Shown in pieces: positions 35,948 through 42,896 of a stretch of 64,000 bases of DNA (its first letter is position 1; each line of letters starts with the position of its first letter). This DNA comes from Komagataeibacter xylinus. Its GTDB lineage: Bacteria > Pseudomonadota > Alphaproteobacteria > Acetobacterales > Acetobacteraceae. The position numbers were made by a program, and so were the translations under genes. The notes below the pieces were generated by a model. It was not told the DNA's origin, ran no database searches, and saw nothing but the letters and a program-made list of their open reading frames with translations. The DNA lies in the NCBI RefSeq assembly GCF_009834365.1, contig NZ_CP041348.1:2703001-2767000 (forward strand), read 5' to 3'.

Positions 35948-36488
35948 TGGGCAGGCTGCGTCCGGCGGGGCGTGCGGGCAGCGTCAGTCCACTGATGGTT
36001 TCCACAATGTCATTGAACGCCACGGGCCGGTAACCCCAAACGTCCACCCCCACGTCACCAGAAGCCGTTCCATTGCGCGATGGGATAATAAAACAGCACC
36101 ACCTGCGGCCATCAAGCCTGAGTTCGGCATAGGCCTGCGATCAGACCCAGCCCGGCCCGCATCTTATGGCCCAGCCGGGGCTGGATCGTTTCGGCCCGCT
36201 GGGTGCCGTGCACCACGCGGCCCAGATGCCACACATCATCATCGGGGCCGACGGTGGCGTTCGAGTTGCTGACCAGTATTGCATCCATCTTCGCCACCGT
36301 TGCAAAGGGGCGCGGGGCATGTTGCATCCGGGCCGGGAAATTGGCGGGTAATAGGCCGGCTTGCGCCTGCAGGGGCAAGATGGATGATGTCTTTTTATAA
36401 ACCGGGCCTTTACCCTGTGCTGCCATGACCACAGGCGTGGCGTTATATTACAGCCTTTCATGAACCCTAGCAGGATAGAACACACCAT
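35948..36488. other. Gap between hsdS and the AI-2E gene
   Basis: About 540 bp with no gene I can support. Open frames in both directions exist but have no recognisable protein and no good ribosome site. A decayed gene is possible. The right end should carry the promoter of the AI-2E family gene. Confidence 0.6.
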
Positions 36489-37538
36489 ATGGAAGAAAAC
36501 CGGAACCGGACCCAGTATATCGGAACCTTCATATTCGTATGTGCGGTCCTGCTGTTTTCTGCATGGATCGAACAGTCATTTCTGTTTGCCTTCGTGTGGG
36601 GAGGGATTCTCACCATCACCACCTTTCCGCTCTATACCCGGCTGGTCGGGCGCGGCATGGGCCGTGGGATGGCAGCAGGGCTGATCGCAGCAGGCATCTT
36701 CGCGCTGCTGGCCGTGCCCATGATCGCCATGGCCGTACGGGCAGGGCTGGAAATTCCCTCGCTCATGGCGTGGGGGCGTGCCGCGTTGCATGATGGCATT
36801 CCCGTCTCGCCGCAGATTAATGAAATTCCGCGCATTGGCCCGAGGCTGGCCGGGTTGTGGCAGCGCTACCTGTCCGACCCCGATGAACTGCGGCACTGGA
36901 CCGGCGTTGCATCGCGCATGGTGGCCACTGGCGATGGCCGTGAACTGCCGCACCGCCTCATGGAAATGACCGAGACCTTCGTCATCGCCACGCTGTCAGT
37001 CTATTTCTATCTCCATGCCTCGCAAACGCTCATTGCCGATATCCGCGCGGTCGGGCAGCATTTTCTGGGTGGGCGCGCGCGTGATGTGATCCGCAACACC
37101 GTGGGCGCCGTGCGCGGCACGGTGGCGGGGCTTGTGCTGGTGGGGCTGGGCCAGGGCGTGCTGGTCGGCATTGGCTACTTCATTGCAGGCACCCCGCACC
37201 CTGCCCTGCTCACGCTGGTGACGGCGGTGGTCAGTGTCATTCCGTTCTGTGGTCCGATCCTGCTTTGCGTGACCACGCTCATGACCTTTGCTGCCAATGG
37301 CGTCATGCAGGCGGTGATCGTGGGCGTGATCGGCACCATTGCCTATGGCGCAGGCGACCACTTTGTGCGGCCCAAGCTGATCAGTGGCAGCACCAGCATT
37401 CCCTTCCTTGCGGTGCTCACGGCCATTCTGGGTGGCCTGCATGTGTTTGGCCTGCTCGGGCTGTTCATCGGGCCTGCGGTCATTGCCGTTGCCCTGTCGC
37501 TGTGGCGCACGGCGGCAGCGGAAGAACGCGCCCGTTAA
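36489..37538 (+). CDS. AI-2E/PerM family membrane protein
   Basis: A 349-residue inner-membrane protein with about seven or eight hydrophobic segments. The C-terminal half has the family hallmark: AGLVLVGLGQGVLVGIGYFIAG, then VTAVVSVIPFCGPILLC and HFVRPKLISGSTSIPFLAVLTAILGGLHVFGLLGLFIGPAVIA. The first 60 residues form two helices separated by TRLVGRG. Although named after autoinducer-2 export, most members transport unknown substrates or ions. It sits between hsdS and hsdM; the stop is 7 bp from the hsdM GTG, so it may be cotranscribed with hsdM. Confidence 0.88.
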   Translation: MEENRNRTQYIGTFIFVCAVLLFSAWIEQSFLFAFVWGGILTITTFPLYTRLVGRGMGRGMAAGLIAAGIFALLAVPMIAMAVRAGLEIPSLMAWGRAALHDGIPVSPQINEIPRIGPRLAGLWQRYLSDPDELRHWTGVASRMVATGDGRELPHRLMEMTETFVIATLSVYFYLHASQTLIADIRAVGQHFLGGRARDVIRNTVGAVRGTVAGLVLVGLGQGVLVGIGYFIAGTPHPALLTLVTAVVSVIPFCGPILLCVTTLMTFAANGVMQAVIVGVIGTIAYGAGDHFVRPKLISGSTSIPFLAVLTAILGGLHVFGLLGLFIGPAVIAVALSLWRTAAAEERAR

Positions 37539-37545
37539 CCGGCCC

Positions 37546-39162
37546 GTGACCGCACCCCTGCTGTCAGCCTCGGCCATATGGCGCATTGCGGGCCAATTGC
37601 GTCGCGTATTGCAACCGGTTGAATACGGGCCGGCCATACTGGCCTTTACCGTGTTGCGGCGGCTTGAGCAGGCGCGGCCCTCCACAGGTAGGGGGCTTGC
37701 AGCCATTGCCTGTGCGGATGATCCGCTCAGGGCTCTGTCCGGGCTGATCGCGCGCCTGCCCGCTGCCCTGCGCGACATCATGGCGCAGCTTGAGGTTGAC
37801 CGGCTGGCGCGGCGGCTGGCGGCGGTTGACACGCTGGGCCTGCTGGCCGCGCATTTCGCCGCTCTTGACCTCTCACCCACCCTGTATGGCAGCGAAGCCA
37901 TGGCGCAGCTGTTCGAGGAACTGGTCAGCCATTTCACCACCACGCAGGGGACCGGCACGCATTATACGCCGCCGGAGGTCGCAGACCTTATGGTCGATCT
38001 TGTCTGTGCCGCCGATACCCCCGGCACCCGTCTTGCGCTCTATGATCCCGCCGCCGGAACCGGTGCCCTGCTCGGCCGTGCGGCTGACCGTCTGCACGCG
38101 CGTGTGGTCACGGCGGATCTGTATGGGCAGGAACTCAACGCGCAGTCCTGCGCCCTGGCGCGTGCCGACCTGCTGCTGCGTGGGCTCAAACCCCGGCAGA
38201 TGGTGCAGGGCGATACGCTGCTGGCCGATGGCCATGCCCGGCAGCGTTTTGGCCGCATGCTGGCCAACCCGCCCTTCGGGCTGGACTGGCGTGCCATCAG
38301 TGCGTCGATACAGGCGGAACACGCGCTGGGTGCGCAGGGGCGCTTCGGGCCCGGCCTGCCGCGCGTGTCGGATGGATCGATGCTGTTCATGCTGCACCTG
38401 CTGGCCAAGATGCGCGCCCCCCGTCATGGGGGCAGCCGGATTGGCGTGGTGACCCATGCAGCCGCCCTGAACGGTGGCGGGGTAGAGAGCGGTGAGTCCG
38501 CCATTCGCCGCTACCTTGTGGAGCATGACCTGATTGATACGGTTATTGCCCTGCCGCAGGATATGTTCATCAACACCGGCATTGGCACCTATGTGTGGGT
38601 GCTTGATAACAGCAAGCCCGCTGCCCGTCGCGGCCTGGTCAGTCTGGTTAATGCGGCAGCGCTGTGGCGGCGGTGCAGCCGCAGCCATGGCGAGAAACGG
38701 CGCGAGATGACGCAGGCCCACGTGGCTGCGGTTGTGCAGGCCGCGCTTGATGGCGCGGAACTGGATCTGGACGTGCAGGATGGGCCGGATGGCGCGCCTG
38801 CTTCGTGGCGCCTCGTGCCGCCTGCCGTGGCGGTGCCGCAGGGGCGACGCACCGGTTTTGCACGCCAGGTACCGGCTCGGGCGTTTTTATATCGCAGCCT
38901 GAGCGTGACCTGTGCGGATCATGCGGGCGCACCCACACGCACGGTGTTCACCACCAGCATGGAAACCGACCCGCAGGAGTGGTTTGACCGCCTGATCGCT
39001 CCCCATGACCCCACTGCCCGGCTGGACAGGGCGCGGGCGGGCATTGGCTGCGCCATTTCATTTGCCCGGTATTTCGATACATCCGCGCCCTGTCGCCCCC
39101 TGCCTGAAATCGAGGCCGATCTGCGACAGTCCATGGCCCGTCTGGCAGCTCTCATGCCCTGA
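37546..39162 (+). CDS. hsdM: Type I restriction-modification methylase subunit (HsdM)
   Basis: A 538-residue N6-adenine methyltransferase. The helical N-terminal domain (SAIWRIAGQLRRVLQPVEYGPAILAFTVLRRLE) recognises S and M partners; the TGTHYTPPEVADLMV linker, AdoMet motif DPAAGTGALL near residue 167 and catalytic NPPF near residue 240 follow. Only GTG 37546 gives a start just before the N-terminal domain, but its ribosome site is weak, so translation may be coupled to the gene before it. Length is normal for HsdM. No HsdR gene is within reach. Confidence 0.88.
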   Translation: MTAPLLSASAIWRIAGQLRRVLQPVEYGPAILAFTVLRRLEQARPSTGRGLAAIACADDPLRALSGLIARLPAALRDIMAQLEVDRLARRLAAVDTLGLLAAHFAALDLSPTLYGSEAMAQLFEELVSHFTTTQGTGTHYTPPEVADLMVDLVCAADTPGTRLALYDPAAGTGALLGRAADRLHARVVTADLYGQELNAQSCALARADLLLRGLKPRQMVQGDTLLADGHARQRFGRMLANPPFGLDWRAISASIQAEHALGAQGRFGPGLPRVSDGSMLFMLHLLAKMRAPRHGGSRIGVVTHAAALNGGGVESGESAIRRYLVEHDLIDTVIALPQDMFINTGIGTYVWVLDNSKPAARRGLVSLVNAAALWRRCSRSHGEKRREMTQAHVAAVVQAALDGAELDLDVQDGPDGAPASWRLVPPAVAVPQGRRTGFARQVPARAFLYRSLSVTCADHAGAPTRTVFTTSMETDPQEWFDRLIAPHDPTARLDRARAGIGCAISFARYFDTSAPCRPLPEIEADLRQSMARLAALMP

Positions 39163-39163
39163 T

Positions 39164-40396
39164 TTATATGCCCTTCCTCTCATTCTCGCCCAGGCAGGAC
39201 AGGAAATCCGCCATCGTGCGCATATCCGCCAGGTGGTCGAGCACGTAATAGGCGAAGGCCAGCGCGCCTGCGCGGCAGGTGGCGCGCAGGCGTGGGTCGG
39301 TAATGGTGTCGAAATCCGCTGTATGGGCATAGCCGATGAGGCGGCGGATGATCTCGATGGCGGCAAAGCCGATGGTATCGCCCATCACCTCATCCATGAA
39401 AGCCTGCTGCGCCACATGCGCCGCAGGGCCATAGGCCAGCGGGCGCAGGGTGCCGGGCGGCGGGGCGTCATCGGCGTTCCACAGCGCGATGAACTGCTCA
39501 TGAAAGCTGCGCCAGAAGCTGTCGATATCGCGCAGCACCGCCTGCCGGGCCGCAAGGTCGGGTGTTGCGAAAAAATGCAGCACGAGGTTGCCCACGAACA
39601 TGCCACAGTCAAACCCGATGGGCCCATAAAGTGCGAACTCGCCATCGATCACGCGCGTATCATCCGCCGTGCTCATGATCGAGCCGGTATGCAGGTCGCC
39701 ATGCAGCAGCGCCTGTGGTTGCGACAGGAAGCGCCGCCGCAGGTTTTCTACCGCCAGGAGCGCTGCGGCGCTGGTGCGGATGTCCTGCACGATGGGGCTC
39801 AGGGCGGGGTCATGCCAGTGGTTGCGCGGGTGGTCGCGGTACGGGTCGTCAAACACCAGATCAAGCGTGATGCGGGTCAGGGCCTGATTGGCGGCAAAGA
39901 GGCGGCGGGCATCAAACACATCCTCGAACGGGCGTGCGAGCAGCGAGGTGCCAAAACAGGCCCGGGCCACGAACATGCCAATCCGGGGTGCGACCTCCGG
40001 CCAGTCCGCGCCTTCCATCAGCGCCGTGCGCAGCACGGTGTGGCCGGACAGGCTTTCGACCACCAGCACATAGAGCACCGGGTCAAAATGCAGGTATTCG
40101 GTGGTCAGCCTGCCTACCAGCGGGCCGACGGCGGAAAGCCATGCGGCCTCGAAATACGTGCGGTCGAGCGGCATCTTCCAGCTCGGATCCACGCGCACAT
40201 GGGGCAGTGACTGCTTGAGGCATACCTCCCCTGCAGGCCCGGTGATGAGAAATACGTTGTTGAGGTTGCCATCACTGACCTCACGCACCTGCCACTGTTC
40301 GGGCGGTCCGCCGAGGCGGGTGGCAATGGCGGACAGACCGGCGAGGAACGCGCGGATGCCGCCTGCATCAAGTGTGCGGTAGCTGGTCTGGTCCAT
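39164..40396 (-). CDS. mtnK: S-methyl-5-thioribose kinase
   Basis: A 410-residue APH-fold kinase that phosphorylates 5-methylthioribose in methionine salvage. The catalytic loop LLHGDLHTGSIM and the metal-binding DTRVIDGEFALYGPIGFDCG are diagnostic, as is the phosphate-binding VREVSDGNLNNVFLI. Its usual partner mtnA (isomerase) is not adjacent here. It is convergent with hsdM; the stops are one base apart, leaving no room for a terminator. Confidence 0.92.
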   Translation of the reverse strand: MDQTSYRTLDAGGIRAFLAGLSAIATRLGGPPEQWQVREVSDGNLNNVFLITGPAGEVCLKQSLPHVRVDPSWKMPLDRTYFEAAWLSAVGPLVGRLTTEYLHFDPVLYVLVVESLSGHTVLRTALMEGADWPEVAPRIGMFVARACFGTSLLARPFEDVFDARRLFAANQALTRITLDLVFDDPYRDHPRNHWHDPALSPIVQDIRTSAAALLAVENLRRRFLSQPQALLHGDLHTGSIMSTADDTRVIDGEFALYGPIGFDCGMFVGNLVLHFFATPDLAARQAVLRDIDSFWRSFHEQFIALWNADDAPPPGTLRPLAYGPAAHVAQQAFMDEVMGDTIGFAAIEIIRRLIGYAHTADFDTITDPRLRATCRAGALAFAYYVLDHLADMRTMADFLSCLGENERKGI

Positions 40397-40561
40397 ACTG
40401 GCTTACCCCCTGCCCTGCCTGGTGATCGTGCCCAGGCATGTGGCCCGGCCGCAGGGTCGCGCGCAGGGCATGGTTATGCAACGCTTTTTTGTAATTGCGT
40501 TGCCGCCTGCCACGCAGTAACCCGTGAGGGGTATAATAATTTGCAGAACAGGAACACGGAC

Positions 40562-41050
40562 ATGCCCATCAAGGACCCCAAGGTTATCGAGCACCTGAAC
40601 ACGCAGCTGACCAACGAGCTGACGGCGATCAACCAGTATTACCTGCATGCCCGCACGCTGCGCCACTGGGGCGTGACCCTGCTGGGCAAGAAGGAATACG
40701 AGGAATCCATTGAGGAGATGAAGCACGCCGACTGGCTGATCGAGCGTATCCTCTACCTTGGTGGCCTGCCCAACGTGCAGCGCTACAACACCATTCTTGT
40801 TGGCCAGGATGTTGAGGAAATTCTCAAATGCGACCTGAAGCTGGAAGAAAAGGCGATCGGCGATCTGCGTGAAGGCATCGCCTATTGCGAGAGCGTGCGT
40901 GACTACGTATCGCGCGACCTGCTGCTGCGCATTCTGGTGAATGAGGAAGAGCACGAGGACTTCCTCGACCGTCAGTTCGACCTCATCAAGCAGCTGGGCC
41001 TGCCGCAGTACATCAAGCTCAACTCCGCCCCTGCCCCCGATCAGGAGTAA
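40562..41050 (+). CDS. bfr: Bacterioferritin
   Basis: A 162-residue four-helix-bundle subunit of the 24-mer iron store. Ferroxidase ligands Glu19, Glu52 and His55 are in place, and Met53 in EEMKHADWLIERILYLGGLPN is the heme axial ligand between subunits. The C-terminal EEEHEDFLDRQFDLI completes the diiron site. Start ATG 40562 follows GGAACACGGAC; the longer frame from 40541 lacks a family match. Iron-responsive control is likely from its nearness to fur but I see no clear Fur box directly upstream. Confidence 0.96.
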   Translation: MPIKDPKVIEHLNTQLTNELTAINQYYLHARTLRHWGVTLLGKKEYEESIEEMKHADWLIERILYLGGLPNVQRYNTILVGQDVEEILKCDLKLEEKAIGDLREGIAYCESVRDYVSRDLLLRILVNEEEHEDFLDRQFDLIKQLGLPQYIKLNSAPAPDQE

Positions 41051-41246
41051 TCCCGCCCCCCTGCGGGTCCACCGGCCGGTCATGACCGGTGGCGGGCGGC
41101 GCGCCTTCCTGCCAGGCAAGGATGTCGAGCAGGTCGAGGAAGGCATTTTCCATGAACCGGCGTGCCCGCCGGATCGATACAATGGGTGGCATTCCTGTCA
41201 TCCCGCCATGCTGGGGCCGCACGATCGTGTGGCCCCTTTGGTGTTT

Positions 41247-41882
41247 TTACAGGCCCCCCGTCTGCACGCTCGCAGCAGGGCCGGGCCACATGATCTGCGC
41301 GCGGCCCATGTCACCGTGGTGCCAGCGCATGGCAGCAAGGCAACCCGCGCCCACGGGCTGGGCCTGCTGCGCATGGGGCTCGGGTGCGGGGCGCGCCGTA
41401 GCGGCCCTTATCTGGCGCGGCTCTGCTACGGGCACCCGGCTGGAGGCCGCGAGCATGTTGCCCCGCCGCGGCAGCCAGTACCCTGCCCCCGCAAGGCACG
41501 CGCCGAGTTGCGTAATGGCGGCGGCAAAGGGCGAAAGCACATGATGGTGAACGAAGATGGGCCGCAGCATGCGCCTCACCTCGCCCTCGCGCCCTTCCTG
41601 TGCTGCGGTGGCAGCGAGCAGAAAGCGGTTTTCAGTGCCGGTCAGGTGCGTGGCCGAGCAGATCGCCACATCCACTGGGGCGCGCTGGTAGGCCCGCAGG
41701 CGGTTCATGGCCATGTGGAACGCCTCGATGACAGCAGCAAAATCAGCCCGGAAGCACGGCAGCGCCAGCCCCGGCGTGCCGCGCGAGCCGTCACCCTGCC
41801 CGCTCAGGCGGCGCACGCACCAGACCAGCAGGCGTTCGCTGGATGAAAGATCATTCATGAAAACTGTGGTGTTGGTCATCAT
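41247..41882 (-). CDS. Unknown gene sharing a Fur box with fur
   Basis: A protein of up to 211 residues that I do not recognise. The N-terminal half (residues 9-100: SSSERLLVWCVRRLSGQG, then LPCFRADFAAVIEAFHMAMNRLRAYQRAPVDV and GTENRFLLAATAAQEGREGEVRRML) is helix-rich and regular; the C-terminal half is Arg/Pro/Ala-rich and may be disordered. ATG 41858 (MNDLSSSE) is an alternative start. No signal peptide, heme or cluster motif is evident. The Fur box at 41938-41952 lies 56 bp before its start and is shared with divergent fur, so the gene is probably iron-repressed. Confidence 0.6.
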   Translation of the reverse strand: MMTNTTVFMNDLSSSERLLVWCVRRLSGQGDGSRGTPGLALPCFRADFAAVIEAFHMAMNRLRAYQRAPVDVAICSATHLTGTENRFLLAATAAQEGREGEVRRMLRPIFVHHHVLSPFAAAITQLGACLAGAGYWLPRRGNMLAASSRVPVAEPRQIRAATARPAPEPHAQQAQPVGAGCLAAMRWHHGDMGRAQIMWPGPAASVQTGGL

Positions 41883-41937
41883 CCGCTCGGGCCATGGCGT
41901 GACCCGCTCCCTGAATGTGTTGGTGAGACCTTATTAA

Positions 41938-41952
41938 TGAGAAAGATTATCA
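41938..41952. promoter_or_regulatory. Fur box between fur and its divergent neighbour
   Basis: TGAGAAAGATTATCA matches the 7-1-7 Fur consensus TGATAATnATTATCA at 12 of 14 positions, and is followed by a further TTTGCAAT that extends the alphaproteobacterial pattern. It lies 79 bp upstream of fur and 56 bp upstream of the minus-strand gene, so both could be repressed by Fe-Fur. Confidence 0.75.
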
Positions 41953-42030
41953 TTTGCAATTAAAATCGACAGCCTGAACCGCGTATCCCTACTGGACCGA
42001 GCCGGTCTGTATGCATTATGCTATGAGGCG

Positions 42031-42480
42031 ATGAAAGAGCCGACTTTTCCCGATTCTCCCCTGGCCGATCTGTGCCGTGAACGCGGCCTGAAACTGACAG
42101 GCCAGCGCAGGACGATTGCCTTTGTCCTGTCGGACAGTGACGACCACCCGGATGTGGAGGAGCTGTACCGCCGCGCGGTGGAAGTCGATCCACGCATTTC
42201 CATCGCCACGGTGTACCGTACGGTGCGTCTGTTCGAGGAAAATGGCATTCTCCAGCGCCGTGATTTTGGTGGCGGTCGGGCGCGTTATGAAGTGGCCGAT
42301 GGCGATCATGGCGATCATTACCACCTGATCGATGCCGATAGCGGCAAGGTGATCGAATTCGAAAACCCCGAACTCGATGCCCTGCTTGAAAATATCGTGC
42401 GCGAGATGGGGTATGACCTTGTCACCACCCGCCTCTCCGTTGTGGGCCGCAGGAAGGCGAAGCCGCGCGGTAATACCTGA
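42031..42480 (+). CDS. fur: Ferric uptake regulator family protein
   Basis: A 149-residue winged-helix repressor. The DNA-binding domain spans GLKLTGQRRTIAFVLSDSDDHPDVEELYRRAVEVDPRI and SIATVYRTVRLFEENGILQR. The metal region GDHGDHYHLIDADSGKVIEF provides the His/Asp ligands. It lacks the CxxC zinc pairs of gammaproteobacterial Fur, as is usual in alphaproteobacteria, where Fur-like proteins may sense manganese (Mur) and Irr senses heme. GAGG precedes the ATG. The upstream Fur box suggests autoregulation. Confidence 0.9.
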   Translation: MKEPTFPDSPLADLCRERGLKLTGQRRTIAFVLSDSDDHPDVEELYRRAVEVDPRISIATVYRTVRLFEENGILQRRDFGGGRARYEVADGDHGDHYHLIDADSGKVIEFENPELDALLENIVREMGYDLVTTRLSVVGRRKAKPRGNT

Positions 42481-42896
42481 AGGCGGTTTTTCGTCCTTCT
42501 CTCTGGTGGCATGACTGTCTGCAAAGAATCGAAGCCGCGCATTTGGTGCCGCCGTGGCTTATGTCTGCCTGCCATGTGGCTGAGACGTTTTTATAAAAGC
42601 TTCAAAACATATCGATTTTATCAGCGAGATGTTTTCAGACACTCTTTGATTCCGGTCCGCTATTGCAAATCGACATGGCTGAAATGGGCGCCACGTTCCC
42701 TGGAACGGAGTTGCATCGATTTCGATAGTACACGCCTTATCTGACCAATCCACAACCGGCATGAACGCATTGCCCGCTCGTGTACAACACTACGCGAGCA
42801 GCGCATGTCAGTCCCTTTTCGCCTGCTGGCCTGCAAACAGAAAATGCACCGATCCAGTCAAAAGCTGTAATCGGTGCATGACAGGGTGACTGTATT
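42481..42896. other. Gap between fur and TonB receptor gene
   Basis: About 415 bp with no gene I can support. It holds one AT-rich stretch related in style to the dispersed palindromes (GTTTTTATAAAAGCTTC around 42590) and, at the right end, the terminator of the TonB receptor gene. Confidence 0.65.
42844..42879 (-). terminator. Terminator of the TonB receptor gene
   Basis: ATGCACCGAT (42844-42853) and ATCGGTGCAT (42870-42879) form a perfect 10-bp stem, followed on the minus strand by a short T-run. It is 18 bp beyond the receptor stop. Confidence 0.75.

Noticed and set aside
36112-36432. A 106-codon minus-strand frame between hsdS and the AI-2E gene
   Set aside because: No recognisable family, no good ribosome site, and competing frames on both strands.
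42511-42744. Possible transposase remnant between fur and the receptor gene
   Set aside because: Neither strand gives recognisable transposase motifs and no terminal repeats are present.
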